A DNA stretch of 64,000 bases from Martinezella rhizogenes (GTDB lineage Bacteria > Pseudomonadota > Alphaproteobacteria > Rhizobiales > Rhizobiaceae), in the NCBI RefSeq assembly GCF_000799715.1, contig NZ_JUHG01000018.1, positions 286,269-350,268 on the forward strand. Reading direction: 5' to 3'. Below, piece after piece: positions 11,847-19,049 of the stretch. How positions within the stretch are numbered: the stretch's first letter is position 1; each line of letters opens with the position of its first letter. The notes under the pieces were generated by a model. That model did not search any database. It saw nothing but the letters and a program-made list of their open reading frames with translations, and was not told where the DNA came from. The translations under genes were made by a program, and so were the position numbers.

Positions 11847-12218
11847 ATGCCTAAGCAAGTGATGATTGTAGAAGACAACGAGCTGAATATGAAGCTCTTT
11901 CGCGATCTGATCGAGGCGTCAGGCTACACCACGATCCAGACGCGGAACGGCATGGAAGCCCTTGATCTGGCTCGTAAACACCGCCCGGACCTGATCCTGA
12001 TGGACATCCAGCTTCCCGAAGTTTCGGGGCTGGAAGTGACGAAATGGCTGAAGGAGGATGACGATTTGCACGTCATTCCGGTGATCGCGGTTACCGCCTT
12101 TGCGATGAAGGGTGACGAAGAGCGCATCCGCCAGGGCGGCTGCGAAGCCTACGTCTCGAAGCCAATCTCCGTTCCGAAATTCATAGAGACCATCAAGACT
12201 TATCTGGGCGACGCCTGA
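11847..12218 (+). CDS. divK: Cell-cycle response regulator DivK
   Basis: Single-domain receiver of 123 residues. In Caulobacter and relatives DivK is phosphorylated by PleC/DivJ-type kinases and controls the CtrA pathway through DivL and CckA. The sequence shows the acidic pocket (VMIVEDNELN), the phospho-acceptor Asp in LILMDIQLPE near residue 53, the conserved Thr/Ala (VIAVTAFAMKGDE) and Lys (YVSKPISV). There is no output domain, and the length and motifs match DivK rather than CpdR. The open frame extends upstream to 11748, but the ATG at 11847 matches the family start. Two GANTC sites (near 11762 and 11779), targets of CcrM methylation in this class, lie in the leader. pleD follows 16 nt later. 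Confidence 0.95.
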   Translation: MPKQVMIVEDNELNMKLFRDLIEASGYTTIQTRNGMEALDLARKHRPDLILMDIQLPEVSGLEVTKWLKEDDDLHVIPVIAVTAFAMKGDEERIRQGGCEAYVSKPISVPKFIETIKTYLGDA

Positions 12219-12234
12219 GCGTGGGGAAAGACCG

Positions 12235-13608
12235 ATGACCGCGCGCATCCTGGTAGTTGACGACATCCCCGCCAATGTGAAGCTTCTCGAAGCGCGGCTG
12301 CTGGCGGAGTATTTCGAGGTGCTGACCGCCGAGGATGGCTTGAAGGCGCTGGCCATCTGCGACAGCACGCAGGTCGATCTCGTCTTGCTCGACATCATGA
12401 TGCCCGGCATGGATGGTTTCGACGTCTGCGAGCGGTTGAAGTCCGATCCGCGCACCTCGCATATCCCCGTCGTCATGGTCACCGCGCTGGATCAGCCGAC
12501 CGACCGCGTGCGTGGGCTGAAAGCCGGTGCCGACGATTTCCTGACCAAGCCGGTGAACGACCTGCAGCTTATCTCGCGCGTCAAAAGCCTGTTGCGCCTG
12601 AAGACGCTGAGCGACGAGCTGCGGATGCGCAACGAGACGGCCCGCAATTTCGGCATCGAGGATCTGCTGCGCCTGGGGGATGGCCGCGTTGACGAAACTG
12701 GCCAAGTCCTCCTGGTCGATGGCCGGGCCAATTCACAGGAGCGCATCATCCGCGCCCTGAAACCGATCGCCCAGGTGACGGCAACCTCCGATCCGCAGGC
12801 CGCCTTGTTCGAGGCTGCGGAAAAGCCGTTCGAGCTCGTCATCGTCAACTCCAATTTCGACGATTACGACCCGTTGCGGCTTTGCTCACAGCTTCGCTCG
12901 CTGGAGCGCACGCGCTTCCTGCCGGTGCTGCTGGTGACGGAGCAGGGGGCTGACGAGATGATCGTCCGGGCGCTCGACCTCGGCGTCAATGACTATATCG
13001 TCCGGCCCCTGGATCCGAACGAGCTGGTTGCTCGCAGCCTGACGCAGATCCGCCGCAAGCGTTATAATGATCGTTTGCGTGCCAGCATGCAGCACACGAT
13101 CGAGCTTGCCGTCACCGACGCGCTCACGGGCCTCAACAACAGGCGCTATCTCGACAATCACCTGAAGATCCTGTTCAACCGCTCGCTGGCGCGGGGCCGG
13201 CCGCTCTCGATCCTGATCACCGACATCGACCGCTTCAAGCTGGTGAACGATACCCATGGCCATGACGCGGGCGATGAAGTCCTGAAGGAATTTGCCGCTC
13301 GTATCCGCTCCACCGTGCGCGGTGCTGACCTGGCCTGCCGTTATGGCGGCGAGGAGTTCGTCGTGGTGATGCCGGATACGCCTCCCGAGGTTGCCGCCGT
13401 CGTTGCCGAGCGTCTGCGCGCGGCGGTGGAAACCGTGCCAGTCACGCTGCGGGAAACGGGCGCCGCGCTCAACATCACCGCTTCATTCGGCATTTCGTCC
13501 CGCCTGGAAACCATAGAGACGCCCGAGCAGTTGATGAAGCAGGCTGACCTTGCCCTTTATGAAGCCAAGAAGGCAGGCCGCAATCGGGTCGTTGCCGCGG
13601 CCGCCTGA
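12235..13608 (+). CDS. pleD: Response regulator / diguanylate cyclase PleD
   Basis: Makes cyclic di-GMP in response to phosphorylation and, in Caulobacter, drives the motile-to-sessile change at the pole. The 457-residue protein has an active receiver (LVVDDIPANVK; acceptor Asp in LVLLDIMMPGMDGF), a second degenerate receiver at about 155-275 (VIVNSNFDDYD where the acceptor Asp is lost), and a GGDEF domain from about 295. The active site reads RYGGEEFVVVMP. Five residues before it is RGAD, an RxxD allosteric inhibition site, so product feedback is expected. It forms an operon with divK (16 nt). Domain order and length are those of Caulobacter PleD. Confidence 0.95.
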   Translation: MTARILVVDDIPANVKLLEARLLAEYFEVLTAEDGLKALAICDSTQVDLVLLDIMMPGMDGFDVCERLKSDPRTSHIPVVMVTALDQPTDRVRGLKAGADDFLTKPVNDLQLISRVKSLLRLKTLSDELRMRNETARNFGIEDLLRLGDGRVDETGQVLLVDGRANSQERIIRALKPIAQVTATSDPQAALFEAAEKPFELVIVNSNFDDYDPLRLCSQLRSLERTRFLPVLLVTEQGADEMIVRALDLGVNDYIVRPLDPNELVARSLTQIRRKRYNDRLRASMQHTIELAVTDALTGLNNRRYLDNHLKILFNRSLARGRPLSILITDIDRFKLVNDTHGHDAGDEVLKEFAARIRSTVRGADLACRYGGEEFVVVMPDTPPEVAAVVAERLRAAVETVPVTLRETGAALNITASFGISSRLETIETPEQLMKQADLALYEAKKAGRNRVVAAAA

Positions 13609-14148
13609 TCCGAAATGATGCCGTCCCGGATCTGGTACCCTTCAATATCCATGGGCATTTCGGGGTTTTGAACAACAATCAAAAATTTAGAACCATGCTT
13701 CCACAATTATATGCACACTAATTTCTGCCGCAGAATAAACGTTATAATTGCTGTATAATCTGACCGAAATGCTTGGCTGCCGGCAATGACCCAATGCCCG
13801 ATAACGTATTGTACACGATATGCTTGATGGCTCTGAAATCGAACGGGTGAAAAACCATGAGGACGCCACTCATAATATGCCTGTCACCATAGTATGAAAT
13901 TGTACTTAAATATCTCCCGTTCGAATTTGCTATGTATACGCTAATTATCTCTTCGTTTTTCGGATGTACTCGCTTCGGGATTGTTATCTTTTCTATGGAT
14001 GAAATTGGGTAAAAGCGGGAATTTTAACCATTCGGCCAGAGCAGAATTTTTTATCATTAAGAATTTGTTGATTTTCTTTTGATTTCGCGCAAATTTAGTC
14101 CCGTACAGAGATAACCCGAGAGGGTTTTGAGAATACCCCATGATGCTC
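13609..14148. other. AT-rich gene-free stretch after pleD
   Basis: About 540 nt clearly richer in A/T than the neighbours. Two open frames of 60-66 codons on the minus strand (13687-13869 and 13941-14141) have no ribosome site and no recognisable product, so I do not call them. An 8-bp inverted repeat CCGAAATG/CATTTCGG just after the pleD stop, followed by GGGGTTTT, may end the divK-pleD transcript. The remainder probably holds the promoter of the structured RNA that follows, but no convincing -35/-10 pair stands out. Confidence 0.4.
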
Positions 14149-14149
14149 A

Positions 14150-14283
14150 GGTCCGCCGCATCTCCTGGGTCGTGGGGTCGGTCGGCTGGCAGGCAATTTC
14201 AAGCGGTTCCTCGTGCCGTTTTGCAGGCTAGCCGGCCCCCAATTTAAAACGCCGCTCTTCCTTTGGGAGGCGGCGTTTTTCTT
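14150..14283 (+). ncRNA. Candidate structured small RNA with its own terminator
   Basis: Between pleD and rpmG lies a GC-rich segment that folds well and ends in a strong terminator. GGTCGGCTGGC at 14180-14190 pairs with GCTAGCCGGCC at 14227-14237 (two G-U pairs) around an inner CGG/CCG stem. It is followed by CGCCGC (14250-14255) pairing with GCGGCG (14270-14275), a second inner stem CTTCC/GGGAG and a T-run. Nothing in it codes for protein. The 5' end is a guess. I cannot match it to a named rhizobial sRNA family from memory. It could instead be the 3' UTR of an unseen transcript. Confidence 0.4.
14247..14281 (+). terminator. Rho-independent terminator of the sRNA candidate
   Basis: Stem CGCCGC/GCGGCG at 14250-14255 and 14270-14275 with an extended inner stem and a TTT loop, followed by five T (14276-14280). 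An A-run on the left side may let it work weakly on the other strand too. Confidence 0.8.
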
Positions 14284-14374
14284 TGGCCTTAAATATCAGC
14301 GAGATGCGTTTTAGGATCCCCTGATCGTCGGCGCCCTCGTGACGTTTTGCACAGGAAAGCGGGTCCGAAAAGAG

Positions 14375-14405
14375 AAAGGCGCTAACCTTGCGGTTGCGCC
14401 TTTTT
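14375..14405 (-). terminator. Terminator downstream of rpmG
   Basis: AAAGGCGC at 14375-14382 pairs with GCGCCTTT at 14396-14403, with AACC/GGTT continuing the stem and a TTGC loop. On the minus strand it is followed by CTCTTTTCG. It lies 24 nt past the rpmG stop and has T-rich flanks on both sides, so it may act in both directions. Confidence 0.75.
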
Positions 14406-14428
14406 CTGTAACCAGAAGTTTAGGAAAC

Positions 14429-14596
14429 TTACTTGATCTTCGTTTCCTTGAACTCGACGTGCTTCCTAGCAACCGGGTCGTACTTGGTCTTCGTCATCTT
14501 GTCCGTCATCGTACGGCTGTTCTTCGTCGTAACGTAGAAGAAACCGGTGTCGGCCGTCGACAGCAGCTTGATCTTGATAGTGGTAGCCTTGGCCAT
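14429..14596 (-). CDS. rpmG: 50S ribosomal protein L33
   Basis: Small protein of the large ribosomal subunit near the E site, 55 residues, the standard length. The sequence begins MAKATTIKIKLLSTADTGFF and contains YVTTKNSRTMTDKMTKTKYDP, the family core. It is the zinc-free (cysteine-less) form: no CxxC pairs are present. It is too short to stand out as a long open frame and partly overlaps spurious frames on the plus strand. It has its own promoter overlapping the end of the MFS gene and its own terminator, so it is probably monocistronic. Confidence 0.95.
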   Translation of the reverse strand: MAKATTIKIKLLSTADTGFFYVTTKNSRTMTDKMTKTKYDPVARKHVEFKETKIK

Positions 14597-14624
14597 GGTC
14601 GTCCTGCCTTTAAGAAAAATGAAA

Positions 14625-14696
14625 GCCGTGGACGGCCAGTGCGGAGGTCCACGGCAAATTCTGGCGCGAAACTACAAATCGCGCCCAAAAAGTCAA
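14625..14696 (-). promoter_or_regulatory. rpmG promoter and leader hairpin
   Basis: On the minus strand, TTGACT (14696-14691) and TAGTTT (14674-14669) are 16 nt apart, a good housekeeping promoter whose -35 overlaps the MFS stop codon. Just past the expected start is a perfect 9-bp inverted repeat, GCCGTGGAC/GTCCACGGC (14647-14655 with 14625-14633, 13-nt loop), followed by a T-rich stretch. It could be an mRNA leader element of rpmG or a terminator for the MFS transcript. Confidence 0.55.
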
Positions 14697-15877
14697 CCCC
14701 TCTTGCCCATGAAAAGCAGCCGTATCCCCGAAAGCAGGACATAAAGGCCGAAGAAAAAGGCGATCGCCCAGGCAAAACCACTGGGGCTGGCGATATCCAT
14801 GGCGGTGCCGACGGTCGGAGGCCCAAGGACCATACCGATCGCATAGCAGAAAACGAACGCGGCATTGGCAGCGACCAGATCAGAGCCCGTCAGGCGCGTT
14901 CCGAGGTGGCTGAGGCCTACCGTATACATGCCGGAGACGCAGCCGCCCCAGAACAGCAGGATGACTGCCAGAAGCATCCAGTTCGAGGCCAGCGAGGGCA
15001 GCAGAAGCGCGCCGACGAACCCGATCGTCGCCATGATCGACAGCAACGGCCGCTTGTCGTGCATACGGTCGGCAAGCAGCCCAAGCGGGATCTGAAAGAT
15101 GAAGTTCCCGACGCCCATCACCGTCAGCAGCAGGGCTGCCTGTGATTCGTTGAAGCCCAGGCGAGTGGCATAGCTGGTGAACAAGGATCCGCCGCCGACG
15201 GTCACCGCACCGAACACGAAGACGGCAGCCGTGGCTGTCGGCACCAGGAAGATGTAGCGGACGAAATGCAGCTCCGGCTTCTCGTCGACGATCGGGCTCT
15301 CGTTGCGGGCGATGAAGATCGGTATGGCCGCGGCGAGAATGATGCAGGCGCCGATGGCAAACGGCATCAGCCCCTCGCTGCCGACCAGCGAGAACAGCAG
15401 GGGCCCAGCGGCAAAGCCGAGCGAAAAAACCGTGGAATAAATGCCGAGCACGAAACCTCGCTTGGAGGGTGGGGAAGCGGCATTGATCCAGAATTCCGAC
15501 AGGATGAACAGGGTCGTCGTCGAGCCGTGAAAGATCAGGCGCAACGGAAACCAGAGCCACAGATTATCAGCGTAGTAAAAGCCGAGGGAACTCAGTGCCG
15601 ACAGCACGACGGCCCATATCATCGTCTGTGTGACGCCGAAGCGATGGGCGAGCTTCGTGGTGATCAGAGCCGCGATCACCGCGGCGACCCCCATCATCGC
15701 CGTGTTCAGGCCGATCAGGCTCGAGGGAATGCCGCGTTTTTCCAGGATGATGCTGAGGAGCGGGAGGCCGAGGCCGATGGCGATGCCGACAGCCGAAACG
15801 GACGAAATCGCGGCGACGAGCGAAGGCCAGTGAATTTCTTCGACATGGCCGGCCTTGCCGTTCGTCTGTTCAGTCAT
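14693..15877 (-). CDS. MFS transporter
   Basis: A 394-residue membrane protein with about twelve hydrophobic segments, arranged as two sets of six around a central charged region (ARNESPIVDEKPELHFVRY). The fold belongs to the major facilitator superfamily: GLPLLSIILEKRGIPSSLIG early, and the loop LGLLADRMHDKRPLL between later helices resembles the GxLaDrxGrkr signature. This subgroup (about 390-400 residues, YcaD/MFS_1-like) often handles sugars or drugs, but no substrate can be named. The ATG at 15877 has an AGGAT ribosome site; upstream in-frame codons lack coding character. It is followed by rpmG, which has its own promoter. Confidence 0.85.
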   Translation of the reverse strand: MTEQTNGKAGHVEEIHWPSLVAAISSVSAVGIAIGLGLPLLSIILEKRGIPSSLIGLNTAMMGVAAVIAALITTKLAHRFGVTQTMIWAVVLSALSSLGFYYADNLWLWFPLRLIFHGSTTTLFILSEFWINAASPPSKRGFVLGIYSTVFSLGFAAGPLLFSLVGSEGLMPFAIGACIILAAAIPIFIARNESPIVDEKPELHFVRYIFLVPTATAAVFVFGAVTVGGGSLFTSYATRLGFNESQAALLLTVMGVGNFIFQIPLGLLADRMHDKRPLLSIMATIGFVGALLLPSLASNWMLLAVILLFWGGCVSGMYTVGLSHLGTRLTGSDLVAANAAFVFCYAIGMVLGPPTVGTAMDIASPSGFAWAIAFFFGLYVLLSGIRLLFMGKRG

Positions 15878-16184
15878 GAATTGATCCTTAGAGCATTTGG
15901 CGAACGAATCATTCGCGACGCGGGGGGATAGAAAGGCACGGCACGGCCAAATCCAGGTGACGGTTCGGCTCTCATGGGATCGGTCGTACCCTCCAGAATG
16001 ATCCTTTCGACGCCCGGCATGTTCAGACAAGAAACGCCGCCGATGTCAAGCCGTTGGAGATCAGGCAATTCGCGCGAATCACCAATATGCGATGATTCCA
16101 TACCGGTCATGACCGACGGCTGTAGCGGCACATGCCGACCCTGGCCGGCCGATAAGGCTGGCGATATCCGTTCGAGCGCGGTGT
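15878..16184. other. Gene-free spacer between DUF983 and MFS genes
   Basis: About 307 nt. A minus-strand open frame (15874-16212) crosses it and overlaps both neighbours, but its product (112 codons, no ribosome site, no recognisable motif) looks accidental. I see no terminator with a T-run. The MFS promoter should lie in the part nearest 15900-15980, but no clear box pair is visible. Confidence 0.4.
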
Positions 16185-16640
16185 TCAAGAGCGGTTGTTC
16201 CCCTGATCCCATTCATCCGGGCTGTCGTCATGGCCGCCGAAGCCATGCATCCTCAGCGCCCATTGCAGACCGATGACGCCACCCTTGATCGGCTGGATGA
16301 TGGCCAGCGCGGTGATCACCGTGATCGGCGCCCAAATGGCGAGATGGACCCATACGGGCAGATGAAAAGCCATATCCGTCATCATAAAACCGCCGACCAC
16401 GACATGGCCGAGCACAAGGATCACCAGATAAGGTGGCAGGTCGTCGGCGCGCTGGTGGAATATTTCCTCGCCGCAGGCGGCGCAGCGGTCGACCGGCTTC
16501 AGGAAGGCACGGAAGAGCTTGCCCGTGCCGCAGCGTGGACAGCGGTTCAGTAAGCCGCGCATGATGGAGCGCCCCAGCGGTCGTTCAGCCTCGTCGGGAC
16601 CGCCATAGCGGATCGTGGAATCGGACGGGCTGCTCGTCAT
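16185..16640 (-). CDS. DUF983 family membrane protein with zinc ribbon
   Basis: A 151-residue protein of unknown function. A zinc-ribbon-like pair is seen at RCPRCGTGKLFRAF and RCAACGEE (about residues 33-62), followed by DDLPPYLVILVLGHVVVGG, the conserved DUF983 segment, and two hydrophobic helices (about 70-90 and 97-118). The C-terminal tail is short and polar. It follows rnr by 30 nt in the same direction, so it is probably the last gene of the topA-rnr unit. DUF983 proteins are almost confined to alphaproteobacteria, and their role is not known to me. Confidence 0.9.
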   Translation of the reverse strand: MTSSPSDSTIRYGGPDEAERPLGRSIMRGLLNRCPRCGTGKLFRAFLKPVDRCAACGEEIFHQRADDLPPYLVILVLGHVVVGGFMMTDMAFHLPVWVHLAIWAPITVITALAIIQPIKGGVIGLQWALRMHGFGGHDDSPDEWDQGNNRS

Positions 16641-16670
16641 GAACGTTTCCTTCCTGCCGGCAGCAGCCGT

Positions 16671-19049
16671 CTATCGGCGGCCGCGCGGTGGCCTTGTTCC
16701 CGGTGCCTTGCGCGCCGGACTGGTGTTACGGCGCGTCGCCTTGTGGAAGGAGCGCATCGCTGTCGGCATGGCGCGGCCGTCGCTCAACATTTCGAAGCGC
16801 AGGGCACCGGCAAGCGGGATCGCTTCCACTAGGCGCACCGTCACGCTGTCGCCGAGGCGAAAGCCGAGCCCGGTCTTTTCACCCGTCAGCGCCTGATGCG
16901 CCTCATCATAGATGAAATAGTCGGAGCCGAGCGTGGATATAGGGATGAAACCATCGGCGCCATAGTCGGGCAGGGTGACAAATAGTCCCGACTTGGTGAC
17001 GCCGCCGACGCGTGCCTCGAATTCCTCGCCGACACGCCCGGCAAGATGATGGGCGATCAGCCGGTCGACTGTTTCGCGCTCGGCCGCCATGGCGCGGCGC
17101 TCGAAGGTGGAGATCTCGGCGGCGATATCGTCGAGCACTGCTTCCTCGTCCGGCGTGATGCCGCCCTCGCCGAAGCCGAGCGAGCCGACAAGGGCGCGAT
17201 GCACGATCAGGTCCGCATAGCGGCGGATCGGCGAGGTGAAATGCGCGTACTTCATCAGGTTCAGGCCGAAATGCCCGATATTGTCGGGGCTGTAGATTGC
17301 CTGGCTCTGCGAGCGCAGCACCATCTCGTTGACCATGGTCTGGTGCGGCGTGCCCTCGGCCTTTGCCAGGATGCCGTTGAAGCTGTTGGCGCGGACATTG
17401 CCGCCCTTGGCAAGCGTGATGTCGAGTGTAGCGAGAAATTCGCGCAGCACTTCCTGCTTGGCAAGTGTCGGGCCGTCATGGATGCGATAGATGAGCGCCT
17501 GCTTCTTTTTCTCCAGCGTCTCGGCGGCGGCGACGTTCGCCTGGATCATCATTTCTTCGATGAGCTTATGGGCGTCGAGACGCGGCGGCACGATGACGCG
17601 ATCGACCGTGCCATCCGGCTTCAGCTGGATCTTGCGTTCCGGCATGTCGAGTTCGAGCGGCTGACGCCGTTCGCGGCCACGCTGCATGATCTTGTAGGCG
17701 TGCCACAGCGGCTTCAGGATGGGCTCCAGCATCGGCCCGGTCTTGTCGTCCGGCTGGCCATCGATCGCCGCCTGCGCCTGCTGATAGGACAGCTTGGCGG
17801 CACTCTTCATCATGATGCGATGAAAGGTGTGGCCGGCTTTCCGGCCTTCCTTGGAAAAGACCATCCGCACGGCAAGGGCAGGGCGGTCGACGCCTTCCTT
17901 GAGCGAGCAGAGATCGTTGGAGATGCGCTCGGGCAACATCGGCACGACGCGGTCCGGGAAATAGACCGAATTGCCGCGCTTCTGGGCCTCGCGATCCAGC
18001 GCCGACTTGGGGCGCACATACCAGGAGACGTCGGCGATGGCGACGGTGATGATCACGCCGTCCGGATTGTCGGGTGACGGGTCCATTTCGGCATAGACGG
18101 CGTCATCATGGTCCTTGGCATCGGCCGGATCGATGGTGATCAGCGGCAGGCTGCGCCAATCCTCGCGATGCGACATGGTAGCGGGCTTGGCTGCGTCCGC
18201 CTCGGCGGTGACGGCCTGCGGGAAAACATGCGGAATGCCATGTGCATAGATGGCGATCATCGAGATCGCCTTTTCCGATGCGACCGAGCCGACGATCGAC
18301 AGAACCTTGGCGCGCGGCAGGCCGAAACGGCCGAGACGGGCCACTTCGACCTCGACCAGATCGCCGTCCTTGGCATCGCCGGTATATTCCGGATCGATTA
18401 CCATTTCCTCGCCGCGCCGCTGGATCGGCATCAGCCGTCCGCCGCCGCCCGGTGTCTCGCGGAAGACACCCATGGACGCGCCCTGGCGCTTGTCGATGAC
18501 CTTGATGATGCGGGCGGTATAGGCAGGGCCGCCGCGATCGACGGCCGAAAAGATCTTGGCGAGGATGCGGTCACCCATGCCGGCGACGGGCGCCTTGCCC
18601 TTGCCGTTGCGGCCGGCTGGCGAAGAAGACTGTTTGATCATCACGGCCGGAGCCACGCCGTTTTCTTCCGGCCACTCGGTCGGGCGGCCGATCAGGCTGC
18701 CGTCCTTGTCGCGCGTGGTGATATCGAGAACAGCGATCGGCGGCAGTGCGCCGGGGCGGATGAGCGACTTGCGGCTCTTCTGCACCATGCCGTCCTGTTC
18801 AAGCTCGCGCAGGAGGCTCTTGAGTTCGATGCGGGCCTCGCCCTTCAGCCCGAAAGCCTTGGCAAGTTCCCGCTTGGACGCTTGTTGGGGATGATCGGCG
18901 ATGAAGCGCAGGAGAACCTCGCGCGGCGGCAGGACGCCGTGGATGATCGCCATCATCGGCTCTGCATCGCCGCTGTTTTTCGTCACGCGGCCAACCTTGC
19001 CGGAGCGTTGCTCCGGCGATGAATTTCTGCCGCGTGGTTCTCTGCTCAC
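16671..19049 (-). CDS. rnr: Ribonuclease R
   Basis: 3'-to-5' exoribonuclease that degrades structured RNA, 792 residues. It has an N-terminal winged-helix region (about 35-110), cold-shock-like OB domains, the RNB catalytic domain with ITIDPADAKDHDDAVY (the Asp cluster) near residue 300, and PDRVVPMLPERISNDLCSLK. A C-terminal S1 domain (about 670-760, GRVGEEFEARVGGVTKSGLF) and a basic tail (RRNTSPARKAPGTRPPRG) follow. The start is GTG at 19049, overlapping the topA stop as GTGA, so translation is probably coupled. A later ATG pair (MMAIIHG) is possible but would cut the N-terminal domain edge. Confidence 0.95.
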   Translation of the reverse strand: MSREPRGRNSSPEQRSGKVGRVTKNSGDAEPMMAIIHGVLPPREVLLRFIADHPQQASKRELAKAFGLKGEARIELKSLLRELEQDGMVQKSRKSLIRPGALPPIAVLDITTRDKDGSLIGRPTEWPEENGVAPAVMIKQSSSPAGRNGKGKAPVAGMGDRILAKIFSAVDRGGPAYTARIIKVIDKRQGASMGVFRETPGGGGRLMPIQRRGEEMVIDPEYTGDAKDGDLVEVEVARLGRFGLPRAKVLSIVGSVASEKAISMIAIYAHGIPHVFPQAVTAEADAAKPATMSHREDWRSLPLITIDPADAKDHDDAVYAEMDPSPDNPDGVIITVAIADVSWYVRPKSALDREAQKRGNSVYFPDRVVPMLPERISNDLCSLKEGVDRPALAVRMVFSKEGRKAGHTFHRIMMKSAAKLSYQQAQAAIDGQPDDKTGPMLEPILKPLWHAYKIMQRGRERRQPLELDMPERKIQLKPDGTVDRVIVPPRLDAHKLIEEMMIQANVAAAETLEKKKQALIYRIHDGPTLAKQEVLREFLATLDITLAKGGNVRANSFNGILAKAEGTPHQTMVNEMVLRSQSQAIYSPDNIGHFGLNLMKYAHFTSPIRRYADLIVHRALVGSLGFGEGGITPDEEAVLDDIAAEISTFERRAMAAERETVDRLIAHHLAGRVGEEFEARVGGVTKSGLFVTLPDYGADGFIPISTLGSDYFIYDEAHQALTGEKTGLGFRLGDSVTVRLVEAIPLAGALRFEMLSDGRAMPTAMRSFHKATRRNTSPARKAPGTRPPRGRR

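Noticed and set aside
13687..14141. Two minus-strand frames of 60-66 codons after pleD
   Set aside because: AT-rich intergenic DNA, no ribosome sites, no conserved features.
15874..16212. 112-codon minus-strand frame between DUF983 and the MFS gene
   Set aside because: Overlaps both neighbours, lacks a ribosome site and shows no domain.
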